Of a stretch of DNA of 64,000 nt, positions 38,158 to 50,773 are shown piece after piece. Both the position numbers and the translations under genes were made by a program. The DNA comes from Tenodera sinensis (Eukaryota; Arthropoda; Insecta; Mantodea; Mantidae), in contig CM060965.1 in assembly GCA_030765045.1 (NCBI GenBank), positions 62,128,787 to 62,192,786 on the forward strand. The letters run 5' to 3'. The notes under the pieces are model-generated. The model saw only the letters and a list, made by a program, of their open reading frames with translations. It was not told where the DNA came from and did no database searches. Position 1 is the first letter of the stretch, and the number at the start of each line of letters is the position of its first letter.

Positions 38158-40914
38158 ACATTCGATCACAAACCTTTGTATGTAGGTTTAATTAGATCTG
38201 ATTCTAGAAAACAACGCTTTTCCAAGTAGAAAGGAAGATAAATTTGTTTGAAATGTTTACAACAAAGGAAAATGCAATGGGGGAGAGTAGACATTACAAC
38301 TTAATACAGTGCTAACATGGCGAATCTAGCAGTCACTTGCACGCGCAATGGCTACTAATTTCTTTCAGGTCATATTCCAGAAAATCATCTGAAACGTTAT
38401 GTAGTTTCAAAGCAACATGCTCGCATTAATTTAAAACGCTATTACAAAAAACAATACATTACAAAACCTAAATATACCTACACAATTAAAACCACTTTTC
38501 TCCCTAACTTTTAATTACTTTTTTTCTGAATGCATGATAATGGAAAAATAATGCAGGGCACGGTGGTGGCAGGGGCGCGGCGCTCTGCAGGGGCAGCGGA
38601 AACCATTTTTTTGCTACACATATACCCTACACTTTCTGTTTTGTCGGTAATTATGAAGCGTGAAATACATTACATCTGTCAGTACAAATTGTGTCCGGAG
38701 ACAATTCAATTTTTTTTATGTACGTTAAATGCCAAAAGCAATTCAAAACGAATTAAAATCAATTTGTGTTTCATTTTAATTAGTCTGTTCGTATAATACG
38801 AATCCGTATTAAGAATGTAGTGCATGCAGCGCTTTTTTATTTCGCGGTTGGATGCGAGAGCATTTTTTGTGTTTGATATTGAAATATTTCGAATTAAAAA
38901 AATCTATAGAGAGCGAGGACTCAGAACGCCTGGTTGGACGACAAAAGACAATTGAAGAACACAAAGCAAAGAGCAACCGAGCAAGCAGAAAAACCAAACC
39001 AGTGTCAGCATCACTAGTGACATTCGCTTTTTACACGACAGCGAAGTTATTGTAAATCAGAGGGAGAACCCAAAAAACTGAAAATAGAATTTATATACAG
39101 TGTTGGTTTCCATGCAACAGTAAATACTTGATATTCTCCTTTGGACTATGTTATCTCTCACACTGACAGAAAGAGGAATTGATACTGCAGCTGGGCTCAG
39201 CTGAGTTTTGAAGAAATTCAGCTTTAGCGAGCAATGCTTGGAAAACTTTTTATTAATGATATTTACAACCCTAATCTCTAATAAACGTTATGTTAACCCT
39301 GAGACTTTTGTTTTTCCTTCCTGGTTTCTTCTACATCTACCTCTGCTTCTCTCCTTGCACCTCCGTTTCTCTTTCTATCGTTCTCCTCTTTCTCCAACTG
39401 TCTTTCCATTCCCTCATTTCCTCTCTCACCTAGTTCTCTTTGCGCAATTTCCTTGTAATGTGGTCTTTTTAAAACGCGTAATACGTTTCCCTACGGTATT
39501 AAAATTAAAACTCAAGAAAAAGGTTTAAAATTAAATAAATATACATAAACATAAATATAATCTGAAAAACTTCCATCCCGGCACCTGATTTCTTAAACCG
39601 GGACGTTTTTCCAAATTGTAGGTATATTTATTATGATACTAAAATTTCATTGCAATTATAAAAGAATAAAATTTATTCAGATAACATAAGATAAAATGAA
39701 GCAAATTACGAATAAAAATAAACAAACAAAGGAAAAAGCTTGAAATTGATTTTAACTAGTGTCGAGGTTCCTCATAAACGGGGTTTCTTCATTTTACTTC
39801 TTCATTATTCATTAATTGGTCGCGTATTCTGAAGTGGATCCTCACTTATTTGATGTACTCTCGCCATTTTTTCCTAATTGTCGCATTTCTAGGTTATACT
39901 CTCTTCTCAAGGGTTGATGTGTTGCTATGTTTGTGTCTGGAATTGTTTTATCTCGTGCTATACATTCCTCTAGTGCTTTAACAGAAACTAGCTGGCTCAT
40001 ATTTTCCAGTTGTAGGTACATGATCTTCTTGCGTTCTTAAAATTTTCCATATACATTTTGCCTGAAGTTTCCTTCTTCCTTCCTCAAATAGCTATTTATA
40101 CTTACCGCACTCAAAGATGTTTAGGTGTATCCAACTTGTTGCACTTCTCGCTTAGGTCTTTCTCTATCTTATCCTTGATTCACTACAGGAACTGTAATGT
40201 TTCACGTACGTATGTATCGTTTTCTGGGATATTTGAGGTGTGACCTTCATAGCAAACCTAGACGTCATCAAGTTTTCACCTTAGATTTTAACCCCTTCAA
40301 AGGTGTGTCCTGTACTACTCTATAAGGTACGGCTACCAATCATGATAACAAACTTAATACACTCACTCTACTAATTTCTCTTTTAGCCAATACGACCGAG
40401 AGCATAAACATATGTCGTTTGTACACCATTTTCTAAACTTTGTTGTGGTTATTGACAAAACTATTTACCAGGAATGGCATGCCTCTGTACCGTGTCTTAA
40501 AGCAACAAATGAAATGGGCTGGCTTCGTACAACTATAATTAATGTGCCATAGACGTGAGGTGCAGTGAGATTTCCTTTGGCACTCTTTGTACGCCGATAA
40601 TAGTAGTGAAATATTGGCAAATCTATTCATCAGATGGACATTTTGTATATAATACACTCTGTTAGAAACATTTCACACTTTAATATTTTCGCCGTAAAAT
40701 ACAAAATATATTTCGACTTTTTGTCATTATAACCTGTTCTTTCGTGAAAGTGTTGAAGTTGTCATAGAAATTATTTTCTAATTGGGTATGAGCTATGCTA
40801 TCTTATACCAAGTTTATTAACAATACATTTAGCGATTCTTACTTGAAGAGGTCCATCTTTGTCTATCTGTCTCTCTTTTTTCTACTCATAAAACACACAC
40901 ACCCTCAAACACAA

Positions 40915-40917
<3 letters not shown>
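38158..40917. other. No recognised gene
   Basis: Holds a pyrimidine-rich patch at about 39300-39440 and unassigned AT-rich sequence. The open frames at 38530-38796 and 38852-39055 show no motif. The 39780-40290 block may be an old TE, but I cannot class it. Confidence 0.4.

Positions 40918-40965
<48 letters not shown>
40918..40965. repeat. (GA)n microsatellite
   Basis: About 24 GA units, preceded by a short imperfect CA stretch. Apparent SLSLSL frames are artefacts. Confidence 0.95.
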
Positions 40966-40967
<2 letters not shown>

Positions 40968-42566
40968 ATGTAGCCTGCAATGCGTATATATACATATACA
41001 TACATCTAAATTGAGATTTACCAGTTCATTTTCAATTGCACTTTTATTTGTATAGATTTGCCATAGAGAACATAGAAATCGTTTGAAGCACAAAAAAATT
41101 CTATTCCGGTCAGTGGAACAATGGATATACGCGAAGAAGTGGTCATATAAATCTTCAATATTTTTAATAGCTGAAAGCTTTTGCTTGGATACGGACCTTC
41201 TAATCAAAACTTGTCAAGATGCACAATCAAGTGCATAAGCACAAGCCAATTTTGAGGTTATTCTGCTAATTTTGCTGCATTTATATAGAGCTATGGTCCA
41301 TCACGCATAGCTACATCATCTCTTGTAATACAAATTTGTTAAGCATTCACCATATAAATGGAACTTAAATTCTGAGCTACTATCTTGGTGTGAGGTCTTA
41401 GGAAGAGATTACATTTTCTGTGCCTGTGTATTAAAAATTACATTGGATGCCACATTAAACGTTGGTTCTTATGCACATCGTGCATGTTTTAGCTAATCGA
41501 TATTACCTTACGGTTGCCTGGTTTTTTTCGGACAAAGGAAGACAAACTACATATTTATAAGCAAGAAATACGTATATGTATCTTGTCGCCACAGATCGTT
41601 TCTGAGCAGATGTCGACAAATCTGTACCGGCTGATGATATAATACCACCGTATCAATACTCCCCCTGTTTCAACCCTCCTTCCTTCACTAAACAGGCGTT
41701 CAAATGAAAACATGCAGTGGTGGACATCGCATCGATACACGGCTCATTCGAAAACCTTGAAAATGCAAAGGAACGCTTCTATTCCAAGAGGAGTGGAAAC
41801 AATATGTTTGCTGCGCTTTGAGTGAAAAATGTGAAATATTTCTTGTGTTTGAAAGTTTTTATTTGGTATTTCCAAACCAAATGTTAAACACCATTGCAAA
41901 CGTTGTTACAAAGACTACAACCAAATCACAAATACGACATTTTAAGACATTTTAAAATAATACTATAAAACCAATTTTTGTCCCTAAATGTAACAAGGTT
42001 TAAATATTTAATGAAGCTTCGTAGTGTAATGAAGAAGTAGATTGCACTACTCTAAGTTTATTAAACCTTGAAGGTAGTTGTGTAAAACCACAGTTACAAA
42101 TTGAGGTTGCGAATTTACAAACAAACGCAATTTTGAAACCACCATTACAAAACAAAGCTGCTTTACCTTTATGTGGAGAACGATGTGACAAAATGTCCAT
42201 CTCTCCATTCAGTTGTTACGCGTATTACTGCTATGTGTGTGAGCAATTTTGTTTTAAATTGAACATTGTAAAATCTAAGATTGCAATTGACAGATGAGAA
42301 CCCACGTGTTCTGTTGCATGTCAATACTTCTGAATTGATGTTAGATGTATGCGAAACCGTAATGGTCCCGATGAAGTAAATAATACATTAATGAATTTGT
42401 ATTAAGCGTGTGTAAAATGCAACGTGTGTTAGAAAAGTTCCTTTACACCGCCACTGCGGCTTTCAAACTCCTTCCTTCGAATCGTGCATCGTGTGTATGC
42501 AGGGCTGCGTTCCCTGACGTCACAATTCGTGCAATCGCAATGACCAATTTGCTGACTTCTGCTATA
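40966..42566. other. No recognised feature
   Basis: AT-rich. Open frames at 41555-41740 and 42000-42200 (minus) show no family signature. Confidence 0.45.
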
Positions 42567-43090
42567 GGGTATTTGGTGTATCTTTTTTCGTGCCTAAAGT
42601 AAGAGTAAGAGATATGTAAAGGAGATACTCGCCCCTCTGTCTCTGTTGTTATGGGGAAGGTGGGAGAAGGTTCGGGTCGCTCTGTCCAATCAGTGCTGGA
42701 GTGAGGAGTCAAGTATTAATGGATTTCCGGCGTTTCTGCCAGAAAAAACATTTTTTTACTTCCTGCCCTAACTTCAGTGGTGGGACAGACCTTTCGGTTT
42801 TATGATCCTAGAGACAAGCTACATCACTGCAACTATATCTCCGGTGGTTTAGCTTGTCTTTAGGAACATACACCTGGAAGGTCTCTTCCACCACGCCAGT
42901 TAGGGGCAGGGGGTAGAAAAATGTTTTGCGTGTAGTTTATTCATACTTGTTTAGCACTGATTGGACAGATGCATTCGAATTTTCTCCCACCTTCACCATA
43001 ACAAGGGACATAGAGGGATGAGTTTCTGCGTCTCTGCAACATATCTCTTTCTCTTTCTTTAGGCCAAAGACAAGATAAACCACACAGGGT
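42567..43090. mobile_element. Foldback element with ~240 bp inverted arms
   Basis: The left arm (42567-42820) and right arm (42851-43090) are inverted repeats across nearly their whole length. Matched blocks include 'gcctaaagtaagagtaagag' with 'ggcctaaagaaagagaaag', 'ggtgggagaa', 'ctgtccaatcagtgct', 'acatttttttac' with 'acatttttctac', and 'agacaagct'. Only about 30 bp separate the arms. It codes for nothing. This is the structure of a MITE or foldback element made almost entirely of terminal inverted repeat. RNA across it could form a long hairpin. Confidence 0.82.
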
Positions 43091-43379
43091 GATTGTTGGC
43101 AAGTTCTACGACGTCTTCTATAGTCGAGTTACCACAGCTGAAACGGGGTCCCGCTCGGCCAAAAAATTATCGCTTTCCGCGTAATCGGTTAGTGGAATCA
43201 CCCATTGTTTAGTCAGGTAACAGTGACTGCCTAATAAGTTAAAATGCACTTTAAAAGTGTATGTGCTCTCCCGTGTCACTAAAATACAGGCTGTAGTTGC
43301 TTGTTTTCGTTTTAAACAAATTTATAGCATCATCTTGTGAAAGTACTCATTAATTTTCTTAGTTATCTTTCAGAAATTG

Positions 43380-43950
43380 CATTGATCTGTTGGCGAATGT
43401 TATCCTTAATTTCCTCTAACGTGTATGGATTCGATTTATAAACTTAATCACTCCAGGGATTAGGCCAATAGCCTTTTCCGTCCTCACTTCTCCCCATCTC
43501 TTCGGTCCAACATCTCTTTTACCTTGAAATTTATAACCATACAGATCCTGGGTATTCTATCTTCGTTCATTCTTTCTACATGTTCCTTCCAGCTGTTCTT
43601 ATTTTCTTCAATTGTCATTTAAATAAAAAGTCTTTAATTCTTCAGTATACTTACATTTTTATCAGATCTCCTCTTGTACAGCCTTTAACACTGCAGAAAT
43701 CTCATTTCTGTATTCTGTATCTTACCTCTGTCCTTTTGTTTTAAAACCTATGATTCACCTCCATATAGCAAAACTGGTACTGCCATTGTCTTATATAATT
43801 TCAATTTACGTGATGATATGCTGCTAAATTTCTTAGCGTTATTGTTTACGAAAATGTGAACCTCGTACCTGTACATTGCCTCTAGTCTGTAGTAGATATT
43901 TTTTATAAATTCACGATTGTGAAGTTCAGGCAGAGATGCAAGTTCTGATA
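43380..43950 (-). pseudogene. LINE reverse transcriptase C-terminal remnant
   Basis: Minus-strand translation gives 'YKTMAVPVLLYGGES*VL' (43742-43800) and, farther on, 'NSWKEHVERMNEDRIPRI' (about 43540-43600). These are the familiar post-RT blocks of insect LINE polymerases (VLLYGSExWVL..., WKxHVxRMxxxRIPR). A 'MRFLQC' segment lies between them with a premature stop. It is dead and 5'-truncated. I cannot choose between LINE clades from these blocks. Confidence 0.75.
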
Positions 43951-44059
43951 GGGTTCATTAATTATGTCACCACGTGGCCTAAATGACAGCAAAACATAAA
44001 CTGCACAGAAGTAAACTACTATATAGTCACATAACTCTTCACCATCAAACTCCATTCTC

Positions 44060-44500
44060 CATCCTCGTGAGAGATGTTTTATTTTATTCCTATTATTGTT
44101 CTCTGTTTTATCGTTAACAAAATTTACAATTTACTCACGGCTGTTCTATCGCAACCTTGACCCAAAAACCGTTTTAGAGTGCATAAAAACTACTCCGAGA
44201 ACAACTGTCTAAAACTACTTCTCACGATAGACTCACTGAAACTTCAACACTGAACTCATTGGCTCACATTTCTCTGGGCGTTCGACTCGGTTATATAGAC
44301 GAGAATCTAATATCATAGATTTCTCTGGAAATACACGTTTTCTCGAAGCTTCTCTTACTGTTTAGAGCCGGCCTTTGCTACTTCTCGAACTATCTGCAAT
44401 CCTTTCTTGCTCGTCCCGCGTTGCCTAACAACGTAGTGGCGTGAGGTAGCTCTCGAGCGTCGTTTGAGGCACACGACCGCCCTGATAATACTAAAGTCAA
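44060..44500 (-). mobile_element. LTR-like sequence, second copy
   Basis: This is homologous, in inverse orientation, to 9370-9972. Shared blocks are a GC-rich start, 'gccggct', 'tttccagagaaat', 'ctcgtctatataacc' (TATA-like) and 'gttaacgataaaa'. The two copies differ by many substitutions and gaps. No internal retroelement sequence is attached, so it may be a solo LTR. Confidence 0.45.
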
Positions 44501-45118
44501 ATCTGTGAACTCTGATAAAAATAAATTAGGGTCGATTGACTATATGTTCATCGCTTTTTAACAACCAAAAATGTTTTAAATCCTAATAATGCGTCTGAAA
44601 AATCGAATATCAAGGATAACTGCGGAATAAAACTTTTAAATCAGTTAACGCCGCAATACAAATATTAAAATAAAATAAAAACTTGCAATAAGCTTTACTG
44701 AATTTCTCACTGCAGCCATTGCTTTCGATCAAAGCGCATATTTAAACGAAGGAGGTTTATTTTAAGGCAGAGAATTTCAGAAACCATATATAAGTTTAAT
44801 CTCCAGCAACATGTATCCTGTCTTATATCGTAATTATTATCAGAGTCCGGATTTTAAAGACCTAAAGCAATTTGAGAAATTAGATTATAAACTAACTTCA
44901 AAATGTTTAAAAAATAATAGTTATCCAGTATACCTAAAACTGAGATTTAAGTTATTAATAACTATTAATTAAGTTATCAATAGTTAACTAGATTTAAGTT
45001 ATTAATATTTATTAATAGGTACAGTTAAAATTAATTTATTGCATGTATACAACTACTACACAAGTACAAAAGGTATAAGAACAAAGAGATTATGAAATGA
45101 ACAATAAGTCCTAGGCCT
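44501..45118. other. No recognised feature
   Basis: AT-rich, with 'agttattaat...' imperfect short repeats near 44948-45020. Confidence 0.45.
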
Positions 45119-45420
45119 ATGGTGTGTCTACTATACAGAGGATACCCTTATCGCCTGGCCGCTGTGTCCACCAGCCAAGACGAGTGCCAGATGAGTGTGG
45201 CGAAGGCCAGGGTGGCGATTCCCCCAACTGTAAGGCGACCACTTGACGTTTCAAGAGTGCTACCTTTTCATCAGGATAGCTACTCAATTGGCTTCACAAG
45301 GCTGAGTGCACTATGGGCCAGACCTCCCGGCGAGGAAAATCCCCACGCTCGTACCGGGGATCGAATCCAGATCCCCACGCTAGACGCAGGTACACTACCA
45401 CTGCTCTATGGGGGCAGTCA
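45119..45420 (-). mobile_element. SINE-B related copy
   Basis: On the minus strand a tRNA-like head (A box 'tagagcagtgg', B box 'ggattcgatcccc') leads into a body with 'tggggattttcctcgccggg', 'gtgcactcagcc' and 'ccaattgag', parallel to the SINE at 46679. The 3' half diverges from that copy. The 104-codon plus-strand open frame here is antisense to the SINE and not a gene. Confidence 0.78.
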
Positions 45421-46590
45421 TAAAATTAATTAAACATGCATTTGTTTCGTGTTTTTCTTTATGAGTCTGAAACGAATAGACAACTGTGTAATTAACTCTT
45501 TTAGGTTTGCTACCAAATTAACAGAGTATGAAGAAGGAATCACAATCTCAGTAGACAAGGGAAGATCAGCCTAAACCAAATCATCGCACCATTTAACCAT
45601 TGCACATTATAAGTTACGTTATAGAACGAATGACGATCATCGTATTGCACTCGCGTGCTCTATAAACCATATGAGTTTAGAATGGACATAGCTCTTGCTG
45701 CTAAAGTCTGTTTTCTTTTGAAGAACTGGCTGGATTTACACAACTACCAAACACATGAAAATTGGCCTTCTTGATTTCAAAGCATTGCAGCGCTGTATTA
45801 TCCATTAATAATAAGATACAGATGAACCACTCGGTATAATGAATACAGTTCTAGTATTAAACGATGCCAGAACTCTAATTGCGAGCACAAGCTTGCCTTT
45901 ATTATTTATTAGTAGAGCATTGAAATTTCTGTTTGAGGAGTTATTCTTAAGCAAAATGTCAATAAAATAAACATCCTCAAATAGGCACTCATTGTACATT
46001 CAGGATAATGTCTAAATAAGGACGTAAAGGGCAAGAATTATAAAACAATGACGTACATACAAAAGATGTCCACAAAGAGAAAATGGGACCAAAAAAGTGA
46101 CGTAATAAATTATTACGCATCATCACAACCTTGAACGAACATTAAGTGTTCATGTACACATTAGCCATATCTATAATGCAACAATTAAAATGTGAGGTAT
46201 CACCAGTATTCTCACCTGATGACCATCATCATTCTCGTTCGCGTCTAAGGGGACAGTGGCATTTAGCATTTCTTGGTCCCTCCATCTTTTCCTGGAACGC
46301 CTGATATTTGTTCTCCCTACGAGTTTGAACTACTCATTTTATATGGTTGTCAAGCAAAGTCCGTTTTTAGTATACCTGGGATATCCGTTTACTTTTGTGT
46401 GCCCTTTTTGTCTTTAGGTTTTTATTTCCCTTTTAGTGCCCTAATATTGCTCTTAAAAATGTAATTTTGTTGGTCTGGATTCTGGCTGTATCTTTCCCTA
46501 CCAATGTTTATGCTCACACTCACATAATTTTATACTTATTTAATTTTGTTAAATTTTTATAAGTTGCATTTTCTGGTTTTCTTGTATAGT
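45421..46590. other. No recognised gene
   Basis: Short open frames only. The 46240-46590 part may belong to the same decayed LINE as the next entry. Confidence 0.35.
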
Positions 46591-46678
46591 GTTCTTCTTA
46601 TTATTGTTGTGTAAGATTCTACTTGGTACACCCTAAGTATTTAAACTCATTATATTGTTCGATATATTATTTTATTGA
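46590..46678 (-). pseudogene. Possible LINE fragment interrupted by a SINE
   Basis: The minus-strand reading near 46620-46650 gives 'FKYLGCTK', matching the 'xFKYLGxxI' block common in LINE polymerases. Sequence at 47230-47460 may be the other side, with the SINE inserted between. Too short and decayed to be sure. Confidence 0.3.
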
Positions 46679-47022
46679 GACTGCCTCCGTAGCGCTGTTA
46701 GTAGCGCGCTTGCTTCGGGCGTGGAAGACCAGGGTTCGATCCTCGGTACCTGCATGGGGATTTTATCCCCTCTGGGAGGTTTGGCACGGGGTGCACTCAG
46801 CCTCGTTAGGTCCCGGGGACCAATTGAGGAGCCACTTGATAGAAAAGTAGCGGCCCCAGGTCGTGAAGACCACATAACTAATCGGGAAGGATCGGAATGC
46901 TGACCACGCATCACCTTCCAGTACTGCACCCCACCAATGACGTCTGTAGTGGGCCGAGGTGGGAGACGCAGCGGCTGGGCAGTAAGGCTTGGCTCTTCAT
47001 GGGCTAAAGAGCCGGGGCTTGA
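46679..47022 (+). mobile_element. SINE-B, long copy
   Basis: A tRNA-like head with B box 'gggttcgatcctcgg' is followed by 'catggggattttatcccctc', 'gtgcactcagcctcgttagg', 'ccaattgagg', 'ctgcaccccaccaatgacg', 'gtctgtagtgggccgagg' and 'gacgcagcggctgggc'. Truncated 3' copies lie at 27477 (+) and 33990 (-), and a divergent copy with a clearer A box at 45119 (-). The A box here is weak, so transcription competence is doubtful. Confidence 0.8.
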
Positions 47023-47567
47023 TTTTAGCTTAGTATGATTATTTCTTCCTGTATGTTGAAATTGTTATAATGTAATGTTATAATTGTTATAGTGTTTTCT
47101 TTGGTCACGTGGTTGGTTTCAATATTCCATTACTTTTTTCTGCACACTGCAGATGTGTAATCGCCGTGGTAAATCTTCATTTCTTATTAGATTTTCTCTA
47201 TTAGTAACCCTATAAACAAAATTAGAAAGAAGGTTTCAGATAAATGCACTTTTACTACTATCATTTTGTTTTAATGTCCATATTTTACTAAGATAAGGGC
47301 ATTCTGTTTTCAGTCATGGGTGATACTGGTTAAACACACAAAGTGTTTGTAAGTTTCACCACTTTATGATTCATGTCGTCTAAGATGAATGATTGTTGAT
47401 AGCTGAAAGGATTAAATCTACTCACTTGTTCGATATTTTCTTGTTTAATGTTAGTTTAGAACTTACCTTCGAGGTCCTTAAATTACATTATCTTACAAGG
47501 GAAAGTCACGAAATGTTGTCGTGCAGATTATATTCATGTACATAGAGCATTTAGCAGAGCAACTGAG
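47023..47567. other. No recognised gene; possible decayed LINE continuation
   Basis: Minus-strand translation at about 47230-47460 yields loose LINE-like strings without a firm block. Nothing else is seen. Confidence 0.3.
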
Positions 47568-48268
47568 TATAGGGTGATGTTGCATAAATCGCACCACGCC
47601 TAAACCGCACCACTTTCATCAGGAAGTGTTTCTGCCTGCATATGTCACCTAGCATTATTTGTATTAGACCTGCACCAAAGGCTCAAACCAAAAATTCAAG
47701 AAATTTTAGAGAAAACTCACCGATATCTTCGAAAATTAAGGCAAGAATAGATGGAAATCCAAAAAAGGGTAGGTTCAGCAAAAAACAAAGAATCGTGGTT
47801 TTGCTTCGTTTGTGAGGGGCATAAGATGGAAAATATGTGTGCAAAGTGGATAATGAAGAATGTGCTGACAACTATAACAAGGACATTGTTTTCTATTGTG
47901 ACATTTTATAATTGTGATATTTGACATTTTGACTTTAGTCTTTGTTTTGCATTATTTGTTTCTTTAATTCTGTTTCATGTATATTATGCTGAATGTTAGA
48001 AGACTTAAAAGTCCAATTAAATGTTAAGTAAGTTAAATTATATGCCAATTAGTGAGGTGCGATTTTGGCAAGTTTCCTAAATGACACCAATTGCAGACAA
48101 ATTGATTCAATTTTTAAATAATATTTCTCACCGGTTTAAAAATTCACAGAATGATTAAGTACTGAACGTTTCAATCAGCAATGTTTTCAGTTATGATTTT
48201 TTATGTTTATAAAGTTACGTTCATGTTTCTCTAAATTGGTGCAATTAGGTTACCTTACTCTACCTACA
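47568..48268 (+). mobile_element. Pogo-like transposon relic with PHD-like finger remnant
   Basis: The plus-strand translation near 47770-47820 reads 'KESWFCFVCEGHKMENMCA', and after a frameshift 'DNEECADNYNKDIVFYCDIL' and a stop. The C..C...H.EC...C spacing matches the PHD-like zinc-finger tail found at the C terminus of many insect pogo/Tigger-type transposases. Candidate ends are 'gtatagggtgatg...cgcacca' at about 47570 and an inverted 'ggtgcaattaggttaccttac' near 48235. The DDE catalytic part is missing, so this is an internally deleted, frameshifted copy. Confidence 0.5.
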
Positions 48269-49000
48269 TCACAGAAATTTATTTGTTGTGGACTATTAGC
48301 ACAGGGTATAACAGACTTCAAAGTTACCATGAGAATACAGTAAGTATGAATGAATTGTGAAATAAGTGGATTGCTTGAGACAAATAATCAATAATATGAC
48401 GTGAAACACTTTATAACAGAGTTTACCCACTTGGCGACACTTTCGGAGGCAAAAAATATGCAAGTGAGCAGTAAGAGCTGGTCAGTGCATAGGCAGTTTT
48501 GCAGTCTGCACAGTTGCACGTCTGATGAAGGCAGGTTGGTAACAGTTCTCATGGAAACACTCTTCCGTTAACCCTTCTTGGAAATACACAACGATTGAAA
48601 ATGCAAGAAGTGATCTGTAAGCCATATGTTAATGTAATTGTCAAAAATACCATAGTTGTATCTGTGATAAATTTAACATTCTTTTTGTATGCACGGAAAA
48701 AATGTCGCAGGTTGCACTACATCTGTGTACTTTACTGGAATCAGCTTCTTGAGTTGTATAGTTGTATAGTTCGTCATCTGTATTGACTGTTCAGGAGTCA
48801 GCCAAAAGAAGGCCTTTCCTTTTCTTATATATCTGGCCACATTAGTTGTAGCTTGGCAAGTAAATGGAGGGCCTTAGTAGAGACTGGAAAGCTATAGCCG
48901 CCCCTTCTATTCCTCCCTTTCCTCTAAATGCAGTTGCAGCATAGCAGCTAAAAATATATGTACAAATAGGCCTTATCTCTTGTTGCTAACTAAACTAAAA
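48269..49000. other. No recognised feature
   Basis: Unassigned AT-rich sequence. The small open frame at 48595-48786 has no motif. Confidence 0.45.
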
Positions 49001-49586
49001 TACACTACGTTTACTACAAAACTTGGCCAGCAGGCGCACGGCGCGTCTCCCGGACACGCACTGCACGGCTTGGCAGGCAGTCGATTGGCCTGTCTCCCAG
49101 TCACACAGCTTGGATGTCAAATAAAATCTCAAATTCCATGAATAATTATAAGAATAAACACAAAACGTGCCTTATCACAGGAGATTTTGGAAATGCCGTC
49201 TATCTGCATCAAAACATTTAATAAGAAAGTTTTGTGCTGTGCAAGACGCCTAAGAGATTTTCGGGATGACCGTTCTAAGCCTTCTCCAATTTCGTCTAAT
49301 TTCTGTTCCGTTAGCACACGCTGTTTTATCTTTCTATGATAACGTCTCCCTGAATTTATTTACAGCCAAACGAACTGTGTCTCTACTGGGAACACGCACG
49401 CCAGGGCATTTAGTTTCAAATTGCCTTACAACATCCCTACAAGATGACGTAAGCACATACGTGGACTAGAACAGCACAGAACGTCTGCCTAACAGAAGTA
49501 AGACTGACTCACGCGCGCAGGATAATGTAGTGAAGGTCACACGGGTCGCGCATCTGCCGGCCAAGTTTTGTAGTAAACGTACTGTA
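49001..49586 (-). mobile_element. Mariner-like element, internally deleted
   Basis: Inverted ends of 33 bp (49001-49033 and 49554-49586; 31 of 33 matching, core 'acgtttactacaaaacttgg') begin with TA on both sides, consistent with TA target duplication. Inside, on the minus strand, lies a transposase N-terminal fragment. It first reads 'RVPSRDTVRLAVNKFRET', then after a stop and frameshift 'LTEQKLDEIGEGLERSSRKS'. This is the helix-turn-helix DNA-binding pattern of insect Tc1/mariner-type transposases. The DDE catalytic domain is deleted. At about 0.58 kb it is a MITE-like derivative caught part-way to losing its coding sequence. Confidence 0.8.
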
Positions 49587-50773
49587 GTTTTGTTTTATTC
49601 TCCGTGAGAACCATCGTGACCTTCCCTCGTTAGTTTTCTTTATAGAAGGTTTTAAAAATTATATTGCTGCATTATCTTATTTAATCGTACAAGAGTATCT
49701 TACTGTTATTAAAATGTGTGATAAAGTCAATATTACTTTATACTGAATTATAGAAGCATTGAGAAAGACGGTACATTAAAACTCAGTATTTTCCAAGCAG
49801 TAGGTATTACTATGGAACTTTTAAACCGTCCTGTCGTTTTTCAGAGACAATGTGTTTAATCCAAAAGTATCTGCTTCTCGGGATGATGCTTTTTAAATGT
49901 TTGTTTACAAAGAATATGAAGTACCTTGCAGTGAAAGCTGACTGTGCGCTGCGGGGTAAAAAAGCGGGAGATTTTTCTCGTGAATCTTGAACGCCGTTTA
50001 ATATCGCGTTTTGATTGCATCATCTCTCCATCAACGTTAATTGCTGCAGTTTTTTCAGAAGGAGGGTACGCGATGCGAAACGCAAATTGAAAAAGAAATG
50101 GAAGGTTCTCCCCAGCGTTTTTAGGGCGAAATGGACATATTTGTATGGAGAGCTAATTCAGTTTTCTCTAGACTACTCTGGAGTGCGTGTCCTCGGAGTT
50201 TCCCTCCTAATGACTACATTCGGCGCTAATGACACGAAGCGATGTTTCAAACAGCAATTCGCCCTTGATTTTTAAATCATTGCTACGTCAGAGTGCTTGC
50301 TTGCTTATTCAAACGGACGTTTCAACTGCGGCGTTCTCGTTTTTGCTTCTGATGCATGTACAATATAAAATCAATGGGCAGCAGGACTGTGTGTAACAGG
50401 AAGCGTGCACACAGCGCACCGCCGAGTACTGACCTAATCGAATTGTCCATCGCGGGATATTCGGGCCTTGTTATGCTAATCGAATCACGGCCTGTTGTGG
50501 CAGTACACTCCACTGTGCTTACAATGTTACCACAGACAGACAGACAGACAGAGGGCGCCCACGTGATACCGAGACAAACAAAAATAACGTCCTTTCTCTT
50601 TTAGCAGCAGAAAACAAGTCATCCCTGTCTTGAATAAAGGAGCGAACTCTTTCTGGGGTTCACTTAATAAGCAAATGATTCCTTCCCCACTTACCCCAGC
50701 GGCTACATGGAATATACTGATACACAAAGATCTTTTTACACTTTCAGATCTGATTTACTTTCCAAAAGAAAGA
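49587..50773. other. No recognised gene; GC-richer unique segment
   Basis: About 49900-50600 is more GC-balanced than the surroundings and free of recognised repeats apart from (GACA)n near 50535. An 86-codon plus-strand frame at 50015-50275 ('RRRVRDAKRKLKKKWKVLP') has no family I recognise, and splice sites cannot be judged. It might be a conserved noncoding segment or an exon. Confidence 0.3.

Noticed and set aside
50015..50275. 86-codon basic frame as a host gene
   Set aside because: No recognisable domain, no evident splice structure and no second coding segment nearby. Kept only as a low-interest finding.
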